Shown here: positions 21,495-32,045 of the stretch, piece by piece
How positions within the stretch are numbered: position 1 is the first letter of the stretch
Layout: every line of letters starts with the position of its first letter
From: Euglena gracilis
Lineage: Eukaryota > Euglenida > Euglenophyceae > Euglenales
Reading direction: 5' to 3'
DNA length: 64,000 nt
Assembly: GCA_039621445.1 (NCBI GenBank)
Contig: CP154954.1
Location: 28,638,417-28,702,416 of the forward strand
Notes under the pieces: model-generated
Seen by the model: only the letters and a program-made list of their open reading frames with translations
The model's database searches: none
Told to the model about the DNA's origin: nothing
Made by a program: the position numbers and the translations under genes

Positions 21495-22993
21495 TATTAA
21501 CCGAAAGGGGGGGGGTATGTCGTGCGATAACACAAAAGTACCAAAATGCCATTTGACCATGTGGTGGTTCAGGAAGCGGGGGGGGGGGGCACACGTTTTC
21601 TTTGACATCATTCAAATTTGTCTGTATTTTTTTGGCCAACGAAAAATGTGCCTCGTCAAAACATGGGCTGCCAGGTTTTGCATATCACTTGGGCCAGCCA
21701 CCAGTACCACACCTCTACCCCCCCCCCCCGGTCCAGCCAGCACCTTTTCCATTTTCCAAGCTCCCAAGCGCCCCCCGATGTCGTTGCTTGCACGAGCCAA
21801 AATGCCCCCTCCTAATTGGCTAGGTGGGTCCAAAGGGGAGCCCGGCCATCAGCCAAATGGGGGGGGTGGTGAGGGCAAGGAAAAAGGGGGGGTCCAGTGG
21901 GGGGTCGGCACGCCGTGGCGAGCCGTCCGGCTAGGGGGGGGGGTTTGGCGTGGCGAGGGGGTCCCGGATGGGGGGGGGAGGGGTGCGCGGGGGTTTTCCA
22001 AGAAAATTTTCTTTGGCGCGGCTGACATGGCGTGGCGAGGGGGTCTGAAAAGGGGGGGGGGGGTAAATGGCGTGGCGAGGGGGTCGGTGAGGGGGGGGGG
22101 GGGGGGGTGGGCCGACCCCCCAGGGGTGAGGCGGCCTCGAATATTCCATTGCGGACCTTCGAACGAACACACGGAAAATTCGGGGGGGGGCCTTCAAACA
22201 AAGATCACTACACCTAGCGTCTGAAATGTTTGCCCACGACCTGTCAAAATTTTGCCCAGCGCCCTCAAAAAATTGCCCAAAAGCCTCAAAATTTTTTGCA
22301 CTGCATCCCAAAAATGTTTGCACTTGTTTCGGAAAAAATTGCCCTCCGTCACTTTATGGAAAAAGATCCATTTCGATTGGAGTTTCAAAGGGCAACTGTG
22401 CAAAACATCCGATCCGAGCGCAAAAATTTTCGGGATTCAGTGCAAACATTTTTGAGATAAAGTGCAGACAAATTGTTGGCATGTGCAAACATTCTTGAGA
22501 TAAAATGCAAAAAAAATGACCGAAAGAACAAAATTAGAGGTGTGAAGTGTTAAAAACTCAGGTGTTAGGTGTAACATAAAATTTTTCAAGGTCAGGTTGC
22601 AAACAAAGGCACTAGACACAAAAGATGGTACACTCATTCCCTGGGCCAGAGGATTCTCTTTGTTTTGGCCTGTTGCCCAAGAGGTGATTGACCAACAAGG
22701 GCGGTCAGTAATTCTTCCTTCCCTCCAAACCCTCGTGGACTTTTTTTTTGAAAAAAAGATTGTTATAAATTCAAAAAAAAACACAAAAAGCAACCTCAAA
22801 AAATCAGGGTTTCCCACTGATTCGTACTTGGGGACTCCCTTGCCCATTCGTACTTATTCGTGCTTATTCGTACTTATTTGTACTTATTCGCACTTATTCG
22901 TACTTCAAAAAAGGGCCATGTATATTCCTTGGGCACATCTTCAACGTTCTGAAACCGGGAAAAACAAGGAAAACAAGTCATTCACTTGAGAAA

Positions 22994-23452
22994 CTATCTA
23001 AGTGAAAAAAAATCGCGCTGTGAGAAAAAAATACAAAACATTACAGGAAAAACACATTCCTTCTTTGCGACTGATGTTGTCCAGCATGCCATGCACGAAC
23101 AAATACTCAAAATGAAACGAGCGGATTGATTAACGGTGTGCAAAGCGTTCTTCGCAGTCACCATTGCAAAACATGCCAACAGCTGCTTGCCGAAGGTTAG
23201 ATGACATGTGTTGGCGGTTTTGACATCAATCAGTCCTGCCAAACTGAAAGACCATTCAGACCAGGGCAATTCAATTTTGTGAGCCACACTTTCTTCCCGC
23301 TCAAAGATTTCCTTATGCTCGCAATGTGTGTGGTATACACTCTGACCACTGACCGGTGCAAACTATTCCCCTCTTTCACACTGCCATGTACAGATGTGTA
23401 CTTTCGGATGAGTCCCCTGACGGATGGATGGTCTAACTTGTTGATGGGCAAA
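22994..23452 (-). pseudogene. hAT-family (DUF659-type) transposase remnant
   Basis: Reading leftwards from 23452, one frame gives MPINKLDHPSVRGLIRKYTS...SIRKSLSGKKVW. This resembles the segment before the first catalytic Asp in DUF659/hAT transposases (usual pattern: PLNKL-HP-R-FL-KY ... IR-SL--KKIW). A second frame continues with IDVKTANTCHLTFGKQL where the family has D-TTDV--R-VAN. A frameshift separates the two, and the rest of the protein is missing. The identity rests on pattern recognition only. Confidence 0.45.
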
Positions 23453-23587
23453 CCTAAAAATCATTTTCTGAGGGAAAAGAGGACATGAGGCGTCCTGCAG
23501 CGTAAGATATGCTGCAGCGTAAGATGTGCATCACATACAGAGAAGTGTGAGGGGACCTTCAACTCAGTGCAATGGTGTAAAAAAATG

Positions 23588-23801
23588 TACCCCCCCCCCC
23601 CTTTATTTGAGCACACCCACGGGCCAACGGACCCCCCAAATGCTCAAATAAGGGGGGGGTCAAATAAGGGGGGGTCAAAAATTCCTTTAGAAATAGGGCA
23701 AAAAAAAATTTTCGGCGCCTTCGGCGCATGAAAAATTTTTTTTCCCGGACCCAAATGCTCAATTAAGGGGGGGGGGGTCAAATAAAGGGGGGGGGGGTAC
23801 C
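23588..23801. mobile_element. Nested TA-flanked MITE
   Basis: TA, a C tract and TTTATTTGAGC on the left mirror TCAAATAAA, a G tract and TA on the right. The centre holds TTTCGGCGCCTTCGGCGC. It sits inside the hAT-like element. Confidence 0.6.
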
Positions 23802-23952
23802 TTTTTCTACTTGGCAATTCGTACTTATTCGTAACTGGGGAATTCTTCATTCGCACTTATTCGTACTAATTCGTATTTTGGCAGACCTCGGCAATTCGTA
23901 CTTATTTGTACGTATTCGTACTTATTCGTGTACGAATCAGTGGGAAACCCTG

Positions 23953-24700
23953 AAAAAATACACGCCCAGTATGATCTTTCTCGAAATACTTCCACACAAA
24001 GGATTCTGCCATCGAAAAGACTGCGACATCGAAGTTGAAGTCCTCGGAGATCGGGCTTATGACAGTTCAAAGGTATTTTTGGCACAGTGGTATGATACCT
24101 GCCTCAAAGGGGCAAAAAAAAGCCAAAGAAAGTTTGATTCAGACTGAGGGTACTGTTTTTCTAAGTGGAAAGTTTAGGGTTGTTGAAGGAGTAGGGTTAG
24201 AAGTAGGCCGAAATTTAGGCCCACTTCAGCCTAACATCTTAAAAACAGCACCAAAGTTGGGGCCATCCTGGTGAAGCCAGGCTTAACGGAAAATTTTTTG
24301 ATGCAGATCGCTGAAAATGGTGTTTTTGAAGGTGTTCTGGGGATTTCGACCAGCATTCCGCCTTGGAAAAAGGTGCTGGCTGGCTCCCACGAGGCTTACA
24401 GCTGAAATACACAATTGTTGCATCCTTTTTGTTGGCCGCCACAAGGGAAAATTTCCTGCCCCCTTGTGCTGTTGGTAGTCAGCAAGATAGCGAAAGGGGA
24501 ACGAACGGCTCACGTTGAACATATGACGCAGGGGAACGAAGTGCTGCCGAATATATGCTGTAACGTTTTGGCGGCGCGGCTGGTCTGGTGAAGAGAGTTA
24601 GGAAAATACAATGCATCGCGCCAAGATTTCAACATATTCGCGTAGTTGGGTGGGTGTCCGCACTTGGACCCCAACCCCGAGAGCCAACGATTGCTCACCC
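23953..24700. other. Intergenic, nothing recognised
   Basis: The open frames are short and show no family features. Around 24170-24240 there is a TTTAGGG / TAGGGTTAG pair next to CGGCCGAAATTTAGGCC-type dyads, probably a remnant of a TTAGGG-tagged palindrome. Confidence 0.4.
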
Positions 24701-24739
24701 CTGCTTCCTTCGCTTCCGCCTCTTGAAAAAACACGTCAC

Positions 24740-25175
24740 AGCGGTGGTGGCAGACCCAGATATCACGTGCCACGGTGGACGGCGTGCTGAACCGAACCTT
24801 GCCGAGAGACCAGGCCCGCCTGATGGAACAGGCCCATGGTGTCGGTCATGGATGGATGGCAGTGGCACCCCACGAGGCCCTCTTTCACACGACGATTGAT
24901 GCTGAAGACTACCGCATCGGGCTGAAATGGTGGTTGGGGCTGCCACTGGCAGACTCAACCGGCACGTGCGCAGGATGCCAGAGCGTCACTGACGTCCACG
25001 GTGACCACGAGATGTGCTGCATCCGGAATAATTTTGCCAACAGACACAACGCCGTCCAGGACGCTTCATTCAACCTCTTGTCCACAAACGGCCAAAGTGT
25101 CCAGCGTGAGGTTCCGGTACCCAATCAACCAGACACCTCTCTACGGTCCGCCGACCTGCTGCTGGCCACAGAGCT
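24740..25175 (+). pseudogene. Non-LTR retrotransposon C-terminal fragment
   Basis: The frame through 24775-25170 reads ...RDQARLMEQAHGVGHGWM..., IGLKWWLGLPL..., CAGCQSVTDVHGDHEMCC..., NRHNAVQDASFNLL and ADLLLA. The order of a GAWL-like block, a C--C / GDH--CC knuckle, R-HN, and a P-(A)D-LL block matches the region after the reverse transcriptase and into the restriction-like endonuclease of many eukaryotic non-LTR elements. Homology fades after about 25170. Upstream blocks are frameshifted. Confidence 0.6.
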
Positions 25176-25584
25176 GTTTCACAGAGTACATGGGGGTATG
25201 TGCAGCCCATGGGGTGCAGCACGCCACGTTGGACGAATGTTTTTTTGGGGTGGGCACGCTGGTGTATTGATCCTCGGGAGTTGTACTCAACTCCTCAGTA
25301 GCAGTTGGCATGCGTTGCTGTACGTACAGAGAGGGTTGGCACCAATTTTCGTGTTCGTTCCATGCCAATTTCGTCCTTTCGTACGTACCTGAATTCCCTT
25401 GTGTTTGAATACAAGGTGTCAGATCGCAACGGCCCACCAATTGTGGCCTCCACCTAGCCTTCTTTGCCCCTCTGGCAGCGAAGGCTTTGGACGAGAAAGC
25501 TGCTGGATGGAAGGGACCCATTCTCCTTGTTGGTGATCATCCCTCTCACGGTCTCAGTAATCACACATTTTTTTCACATTTCAC

Positions 25585-25965
25585 AGTGAACACGGTTTTC
25601 CGGCAGAAAACCGTGTTTTCTGGCACGTGTACGGTGCCAGAAAACGTGTTTAGAACACGGTTTTCTCACAGAAAAACCTGAGCTCTTATCTGCTGAGAAA
25701 ATTCTCACAGAAAACCGTGTTCTGAACGCGTGTACGGTGTCAAAAACCGTGTTCAGAACACGGTTTTGTTCAGAACACGAGCTCTTATCCGCTGAGAAAA
25801 TTCTCACAGAAAACCGTGTTCTGAACGCGTGTACGGTGTCAAAAACCGTGTTCAGAACACGGTTTTTGGCACAGAAAACCGTGTTCGTCCACGTGCACGG
25901 CGTCAAAAAACGTGTTCAGAACACGTTTTTTGCTGTACACGTGAACTGAACACGGTTTTCCACGA
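25585..25965. repeat. Hairpin array of AACCGTGTTC / GAACACGGTT
   Basis: At least six facing pairs of AAAACCGTGTTC and GAACACGGTTTT. Part is a tandem duplication of about 105 bp (about 25675-25780 and 25781-25885) that starts GAGCTCTTATC(T/C)GCTGAG. A further copy lies at about 27625-27640. Confidence 0.8.
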
Positions 25966-26054
25966 CGCTGTACATCGTGGACCCCCCCCCCCGCGTCCCC
26001 CCCGCGTCCCACTTTGGAACCAAAATTTTGTTCTCGAGACAGCCAAATTTAGAA

Positions 26055-26165
26055 GGCTGATTCCTAATTTCAGGCAAATTTGAGGTTGGTGATTCCTAAT
26101 TTTGAGGTTTTCCCCAAATTTGAGGTTGGTGATTCCTAATTTGGTGTGGGTGATTCCTAACGTGA
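26055..26165. repeat. TTGGTGATTCCTAATTT tandem units
   Basis: Four units of GG(T)TGGTGATTCCTAATTT, about 24-30 bp each. Related units recur at 27776-27850. They lie at the outer edge of the TAACGTGACCCC inverted repeat. Confidence 0.7.
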
Positions 26166-26217
26166 CCCCCCCCTGTATGTCACCAGGGTGTGACGTAGAG
26201 CTGAGCTCTTTGGGAGA

Positions 26218-26565
26218 CCACCCCGGCCCGGCCCGGCCTGCCATCGGCCCGGCGGCCTGGCCCGGCCCGGCCTGGCGGCCCGGCCCGCCGGCGGCCCGGC
26301 AGCCCGGCCCGGCCGGCAGCCCGGCGGCCCGGCCCGGCCCGGCCGGCGGCCCGGCGCCCGCCCGGCCGGCGCCGGCCCGGCCCGGCCGGTGGCCCGGCGG
26401 CCCGGCCCGGCCCGGCCCGGCCCGGCCCGGCGGCCTGGCGGCCCGGCGGCCTGGCGGCCCTCCCGGCGGCCTGGCGGCCCGGCGGCATGGGCGGCCCGGC
26501 CCGCCCTTCCCGGCCGCGGCCCGGCGGCCCGGCCTGGCCCGGCGGCCCGGCCGGCGGCCCAAAAC
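26218..26565. repeat. GGCCCGGC / GGCGGCCCGG minisatellite
   Basis: About 345 bp made almost only of G and C in GGCCCGG and CGGCGG units. Long open frames on both strands (Pro-Ala-Gly-Arg) follow from the repeat and are not genes. Confidence 0.9.
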
Positions 26566-27234
26566 GGGGCGCTGGCGGATCGAAGAACGCTCATTTTTGG
26601 CACAAAAACCGTTTTTCTGGGTCCAGGAGGCCAAAAAACATCGTTGCCAAAAAATTTTTTCGATTTTTTTTCAACTTTTTCGACCCGGTTTTGACCCAAA
26701 GTCAATGGGTCGGCGGCCCAAAACGGGGCGCCGGCGGGTCGGAAAACGCTCGTTTTCGGCTCAAAAACAGTTTTTCTGGGTCCGGGAGGCCAAAAAACAT
26801 CGTTTCGGGCAAAAAAAAATTCGATTTTTTTTCGACTTTTTTGGCCGAAAATGGCTAAGTCAAACAGTGGAAAAGTGTACAAAATGGCCTAAAATAGCCT
26901 AAATTGGCCAAAAAAACGCCCGCATCTCGGGATGGGCGTGCAGTTGCGGGGAAACCAAAATCCCAGTGTAGAGCGTTCCAAGGGCTTCAATTTAGGTCTC
27001 CGGGACATTTCCTTTGATTTTGCATCATTTTCGAGAAATTTTGAAAACATCGATTTTTGACCCCCCACCCCCCAAAAACGGCTAAGTCGAACAGAGGGAA
27101 AAGTGTACAAAACGGCCATCCGGGCCGAAAACGGCCGTATCTCGAGCCAGGCGGGGAGTTGCGGGGAAATCAAAATACCGGTAGATGGGGCGTTCCAAGG
27201 ACTTCAAATCATTTCCTTTGACTTGGCTTCATTT

Positions 27235-27601
27235 TGGAGATATTTTGAAAATTGACATTTTTTTGACCGAAATGGCAGAGTCCAAAGGGGGGGGGGGCTT
27301 ACCCAGGGGGGGCGGGTAAATCCTACCGAGTTTGGACCCCTTCGCGCGTGAATAACTCGGGCCTGGCGGGGAGTTGGGGGTCAAACCCGGGTGATTCGGA
27401 AACTAGGAATCCAGTCACTCGCGACTGAAAAAAAATTCCAGGAACCGGGCCGGGATCATGGTGATAATCCGTCCGTTCCCGAGGTGGCCCCGACCCGGGG
27501 GGGGGGGGGGGGGGGGGGGGCGGGGGGGGGGGGGGGGGGGTCGAGGTGGGAGGTTTCGCCGGTGGTAAGCTTCGCTCTTACCCATAAAGGGATAAGAGCT
27601 C
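27235..27601. repeat. Direct duplication, copy 1
   Basis: From CTTCATTTTGGAGATATTTT to the hairpin CTCTTACCCATAAAGGGATAAGAG this stretch matches 28250-28610 closely. A run of about 60 bases, nearly all G (27498-27541 and beyond), is an expansion specific to this copy. Confidence 0.75.
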
Positions 27602-28249
27602 AGAATTTTTCTGATAAGATAATGTTCAGAACACGGTTTTCTCTGGGGTTAACCATGGACCATAGACAGGTAGGGTAAATTGAGTAACCCCCCCCCTAAT
27701 TGTCACCCCCCCTAATTGTCGCCAGGGGGGTCAAAACGCTCCCAGGGGGGTGCCATTTAGGGGGGGGTCACGTTAATTTGTGGTGGGTGATTCCTAATTT
27801 GGGGTGGGTTTGTCCTAATTTGTTGTGGTAGAATCCCAATTTGGCGAAAAATTTCTCGCAGCAAATTCCTAATTTCACCGTCACAGAAAATGGCGTCTCC
27901 CCCGCGTCCCCCCCCCCCCCCCCCCCCCCCCCCCCGCGTCCCCCCCGCGTCCCAGACACCCCCTCTGTTGCCTGGGGAAAAGTAATCATGGTTGGCTAGG
28001 GTATTCCAAGGGCTTCATTTTTACTCTCCGGACATTTTCTTTGATTTTGCTTCATTGTCGAGATATTTTGAAGAAAATCGATTTTTTTTTGACCGAAAAA
28101 CAGCCCAAAAACATCCCAAATGGCCGTTTTGGGCTGCAAAAGCGCGCCGGAACACGGGCCAGGCGTGTCGGCGGCCAAAACAGCGAACGGGGGTCAATAG
28201 AGGGCCTCCGGGGGTACATTTTGTCATACCGACATTTCCGGAGATGATG

Positions 28250-28610
28250 TACGTTTTCTCGAGATATTTTCGAAAAATCGATTTTTTGACTGATTTTTGG
28301 ACCCTGGCGAAATGGCAGAGTCGGAAGAGGGGGTGGCCAATCCTACCCAGTTTGGACCCCTTCACATGTGAATAACTCAGGCCTAGTGGGGAGTTAGGGG
28401 TCAAACGGAGGTGATTCAAAAACTAGAAATCCAGTCGCTCGCAATTGAAAAAAAAATTCCGAGAACGGAGCCGGGATCATGGTGATAATCCGCCGGTTCC
28501 CGAGGTGGCCCCGAGGGAGTGAGGGAGGGGGGGGGGCGGGGGAGAGGGGGGGGTTAGACCCTCCCTTTCCCCAGGTAAGCTTCGCTCTTACCCATAAAGC
28601 GATAAGAGCT
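28250..28610. repeat. Direct duplication, copy 2
   Basis: Second copy of the 27235-27601 unit, including TGAATAACTC(A/G)GGCCT, CGGGATCATGGTGATAATCC and the terminal hairpin AAGCTTCGCTCTTACCC...GATAAGAGCT. The same hairpin closes a third, partial copy at about 38343-38437. The upstream part (28030-28260) recurs at 39230-39395. Confidence 0.75.
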
Positions 28611-28668
28611 TGGGAGGGGAGCGACAATTAGGGGGGGGTGACATACGGGCTGGGGTCACGTTAACCCT

Positions 28669-29772
28669 GGTTTATCGCTTGATGATTAATTTTCCAACTT
28701 TCTCAGCATTCTCCTTCTTGGCAGGGCACCAATGCTAAACTCCACTGGCTCGACATGGCTTTTCTCCTCCTGGTTTGGCTGGCGCCGAGGTTTCAGTCTT
28801 CATCATGACGACATGGGTAAGTGCTGCAAATCAGAGAAGGAGAGTTTGTTGGCAAGCTCATTCCCATTGCTGGCGGCCGTTCTTACATCGTCAACACAGA
28901 TTCAGGTCTTCATTCAATCCTTCTCAACACATTTCTTTCCAGTAAACCCCCCCTCCCTAATAGAAGCACGGGTGCGTTTATAGCGGACTGTCGCCTCTGG
29001 CGGCGGGGGGTGTGCTTCTATTTGGACCCTGCCTGCCCGATTTTTGTCGATTTCCTTTAAAAATCTCATCAAAATGGGGGGTGCGCTTGTAGTGGACCGC
29101 CCTCTTCGACGGCGGGGGGGGTGCGCTTTTATTTGGACCCTGCGCTTTTAGCGGCCCCGCGCTTCTATTAGGGGGGGCGGGTTTACCCCTTTTTCACAGT
29201 GGGACCTCTCCATTGGACTCCCCTTTTCTCAATTAGTGGGGTTCAATTAAGGTCATTTTTGGACTTTCCGCAGAAAACTCCCCATTCTGGTGATTCTCTG
29301 AATAAAAATTGTGAGTATCACCCATATGCACATTATCACGTTATCCTCACCCCCCCCCATTTGGTTAATGCCCGGGCTCCATTTGCCAATTAGGGGGAGG
29401 GGCGAAAGTGTCCAAAAGGTTTGTCGACATGTGGTAATCATATCTGAGCAGCTTTTTGAGTGCCTTCGGCCAGAAATTGGTTGTTTTTAGGCAATCATTT
29501 CCCTTTGGCCAATTTTGGGGAATTTCTGAAATAGAACATCAGTAGCATAGCTGATATCTAAGGCCAGCTGCTGAAAGCCCTTGAACAGAGCTTTCAATTA
29601 AGGGGCAAAATGGCAGATGAGCAGTGGACTTTGGAATTTGTGAAGGCTGATTGGAACACGCTTTTCAGAGCGCTTTGCAGTGTGGAGTTCTGAGGGTTCG
29701 AAGCGAAAGGTATTGGTGAGAGCTTTCGATTGATATGCTAAATAGTATTTGAGCTGGGATTTAACAAATTAA
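28669..29772. other. Intergenic, one weak exon-like island
   Basis: 28725-28920 has an open plus-strand stretch (EGEFVGKLIPIAGGRSYIVN in one frame) followed by CAGGTCTTC, but no family match and no consistent borders. The rest is G/C palindromes (28930-29180) and plain AT-rich sequence. GAAAGC(T/C)CTT...AGGGCTTTC palindromes near 29560 recur at 17480, 17780 and 30210. Confidence 0.35.
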
Positions 29773-29774
29773 TA

Positions 29775-30132
29775 CCATGCCCCCCCCCCCCGAGCTGTCC
29801 CCCCCCCCCCCGAGCTCCCATAGGGGGGACGGGAATAGCTCGCTGTCATAGCACTTTTTACAAACTTCCCAAAAAAGTGCTCAAGAATCGACGTTTTTGG
29901 GACGTTTTCAAAAATCGCTTTTTGACAAATGTGCACAAAATTGACCATTTTTTGCGAACATCCAAAAAAGTTGCCAAAAATGACCCCTTTTTGGGTTGCC
30001 CGAGGGTCGTGTATGGGAATAGCTCGGGGGGGGACCCAGGTCCCCCCCCCCCCCCGAGCTGTTCCCCCCGTACTGTTCCCATTGGGCCGTAAAGGGTCTC
30101 GGGGACGGGAATAGCTCGGGGGGTGGGCATGG
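29775..30132 (-). mobile_element. TA-flanked MITE, CCRTGCCCCC ends, copy 2
   Basis: Starts CCATGCCCCC, ends GGGGGGTGGGCATGG, flanked by TA on both sides. The interior matches 21133-21494 in the opposite orientation over about 350 bp (GTGCACAAAATTGACCATTT, GGGTTGCCCGAGGGTC, GGGCCGTAAAGGGTC). Confidence 0.78.
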
Positions 30133-30634
30133 TACGTCAATTTCTGGAATACAAGATTGCTGAAAATGAGAGCTCCATGCATTATAGTTAAATTCTGTGG
30201 CCATCTGTCAAAAGCCCTTCAGAAGAGCTTTTGATTGATGGGCAATATGGCAACAGAAGTGTGAAATCTACCAATTTTGCTCGGCGGCCAATTTGGGCCA
30301 AAGTCGCCCAAAAGTGTCCAAAACTTGGGTATTTGGGTCGAAATTGACCGTGATTCCTCAGACGCCGGTTCGGGCTGTGCCTGGGACACAGTTCTCGTTA
30401 TGGGTAATCTTGGACAGCCTGCTCGTGATCATCAGCACGTTATTTTGACACCCAAAAATCCTTGTAAATCGTGAACAAGCTGTTTACAAGTATCAGCGGT
30501 TATTTGGGGGGGGTCCAAGTATTGCCCTGCTAATCGTGAACCAGAAACCAACTCTGTAAAAATACCACAGCAGTATCCGGGATTGCGTTCAGGAAACCTG
30601 CTGGTCCTGGAAAAGGTGATATGGGCTTAAAGCC

Positions 30635-31075
30635 ATGTTTTTGGGTAAGGAGGGCGTACATGGTTTAGGATGGGGGGTGTCCCCCCCCCCCCCCCCCCCC
30701 CCCCCTGGCCCGCAGGGGGCGGTCCGGACCACCCCCCCCACCTGCCAGGGGGGTCCGGACCGACCCTCGGGGGGGGGGGGGGTTCCCGGGACCCCCCCCC
30801 CAAGGGTCAATTTTTTCCTCCGGCGCTTTGCGCCGAAAATTTTTTGCATTTTTGGCACATTTTTGCCAAAAAAGTGCCCAAAATGGCACTTTTGGTCGTT
30901 TTGGGGGGGTCAAAAATTTTCGGCCCGGCGCTTTGCGCCGGGCCGAAATTTGGTAACCCAGACCGCACACCTGTTTAGGTGGGGGGGTCCCCCCCCCTCT
31001 CCTGGCCCGCAGGGCGGGGGGGTCCGGACTACCCCCCCACCTGTCCTTATATCGAACTCTGCCCCACCCCCCATT
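30635..31075. repeat. CATGGTTTAGGTGGGGG family, copy 1
   Basis: GTACATGGTTTAGG, G/C tracts, GGCGCTTTGCGCCGAAAA, CAAAATGGCACTTTTGG(T/C)CG, GGCCCGGCGCTTTGCGCCGG and CTGTTTAGGTGGGGG appear in the same order at 36085-36490 and, more diverged, at 53806-54420. Both internal GGCGC...GCGCC motifs are palindromic. Confidence 0.75.
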
Positions 31076-31698
31076 TTGAACCCCTGGCCACGCCAGTCCC
31101 CTATTTTACCCCCATCCCCCATTTCCAACCCCCTGGAGCTTCCCCAGTTTTTTTTGGCATTTTTCTTCGAAAAAGTCACCAAAACCGACAAAAATGCCCA
31201 AAGTTTGAAATTTCTAAATCGAAAAAAGCTACCATACAGTGCGGACAAAACTTACTGGAAACAAAAATTATGGAAAACCACACAATTTTCCCGTAATTTT
31301 TGTCCTGTAATTGTTGCCCAATAAACATTTACTTGGGGGATTCTAAGATCTAAAATCATTTCATTATCTGCATTTCGTTTTTAAAAGAAAAATCTTTGAA
31401 ACTTAACTTTGTTTCAACTCCTTTCCTTTTGGTGCAGCCCAAAGAGTTAGCATCTCTGTCCCATTTTGCTGCCAGCATGGACCATTTTCCCTGAACTTTT
31501 GAATTTTCATCACAAAGAATAAGATGGCTCTGGGTATAAGACAACAAAAGGAGCATTTTACCACCCCCCTCAAAAGTATTGCTTTCAAATTGTTTGTCCA
31601 TTGGCACCACAGCGGTCGGAAGTTCATGTCCATTGCACCTATGATAGTTTTTGGGGCTCGACAAACTGCGCATTAAAACACAATTGATTGCTGTTGAC

Positions 31699-32045
31699 CT
31701 GCCGCTTGTGCCCACCGACCTTGCTCCAAAACCTGCACCCATTCCAACCGCTTTGCAGGGCCTGGCCCTGTGGAGGCAAAGTGTGGTCGACGGCTTCCTC
31801 CACCCCATCCAAGCCCGTACCGCGCCGGCAATCCAGCAGCTGCTGGCGCCCTGCGGGGCCCAGCTCCGGCACTGGTGTGCGCAGTCCCAGTTTGGCCGGC
31901 GGCCCGTCCAGCTGTCGTTGCTGCTGGTCCTTCCTTGGGCTTTCTCACTGTGGTTTCCGGCCATGGTGTTGGGGCTCGTCTTGCCCATGCCCGGGCGCTT
32001 GCCTCGTCGTGTGGAGTGGTTGATTGAGGCTCCACGGTTGTTCTC
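31699..32045 (+). CDS. Candidate exon, membrane-type, unidentified
   Basis: An open plus-strand stretch starting LPLVPTDLAPKPAP and running through ALWRQSVVDGFLHPIQ..., LLAPCGAQLRHWC and a hydrophobic segment LSLLLVLPWAFSLWFPAMVL. The third codon positions are strongly G or C, unlike the surroundings, which favours real coding in this frame. The left edge fits the nonconventional signal (CTGTTGAC just before CTG CCG); CTTTGCAG before GGC at 31756 is an alternative. The right edge is unclear. The minus-strand ORF over the same bases is probably a shadow. Confidence 0.4.

Larger units (their letters stand above)
20856..21542. repeat. Outer inverted repeat enclosing two elements
   Basis: GGTACTTGTCTGTTATCGCA at 20856 is matched in reverse at about 21519-21542 (TGCGATAACACAAAAGTACC), with CACGACAT and TTTCGGTTA continuing inwards on both sides. 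Inside lie the TTAGGG-tagged palindrome (20906-21118) and a TA-flanked element (21133-21494). Confidence 0.65.
20521..22804. other. Intergenic, nested inverted-repeat elements
   Basis: No gene found. It holds the nested elements listed separately, four copies of GGCGTGGCGAGGGGGTC at about 21908-22110, and two copies of TGCAAACATT(T/C)TTGAGATAAA at about 22440 and 22484. Upstream control sequences of UGDH would lie at its left end but none is recognisable. Confidence 0.5.
22805..23952 (-). mobile_element. Decayed hAT-like transposon
   Basis: Perfect 23-bp inverted ends beginning CAGGGTTTCCCACTGATTCG. Both subterminal regions are arrays of the decamer TTCGTACTTA (22820-22912, 23817-23935), typical of hAT elements. 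AAAAAAT immediately flanks both ends. A hAT-type transposase remnant lies inside on the minus strand. Another small element is nested at 23588-23801. The element is 1148 bp and too short and frameshifted to be autonomous. Confidence 0.75.
26158..28668. repeat. 2.5-kb block bounded by TAACGTGACCCC inverted repeats
   Basis: The left end reads TAACGTGACCCCCCCCTGTA then TGTCACC; the right end in reverse complement reads TTAACGTGACCCCAGCCCGT then ATGTCACC. A third copy of the end is inside at about 27764. The block may be a composite element containing the GC minisatellite and the 350-bp direct duplication. No gene was recognised inside. Confidence 0.5.

Noticed and set aside
24510-24958. Minus-strand ORFs opposite the retrotransposon fragment
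   Set aside because: They are antisense to the better supported plus-strand retrotransposon frame.
26102-26902. Long plus- and minus-strand ORFs (over 240 codons) in the GGCCCGG tract
   Set aside because: They arise from a GC minisatellite without stops; the products are Pro/Ala/Gly/Arg repeats with no family features.
31356-31988. 210-codon minus-strand ORF
   Set aside because: No family features; the opposite strand shows the stronger third-position bias over the GC-rich part, so this is likely a shadow frame.
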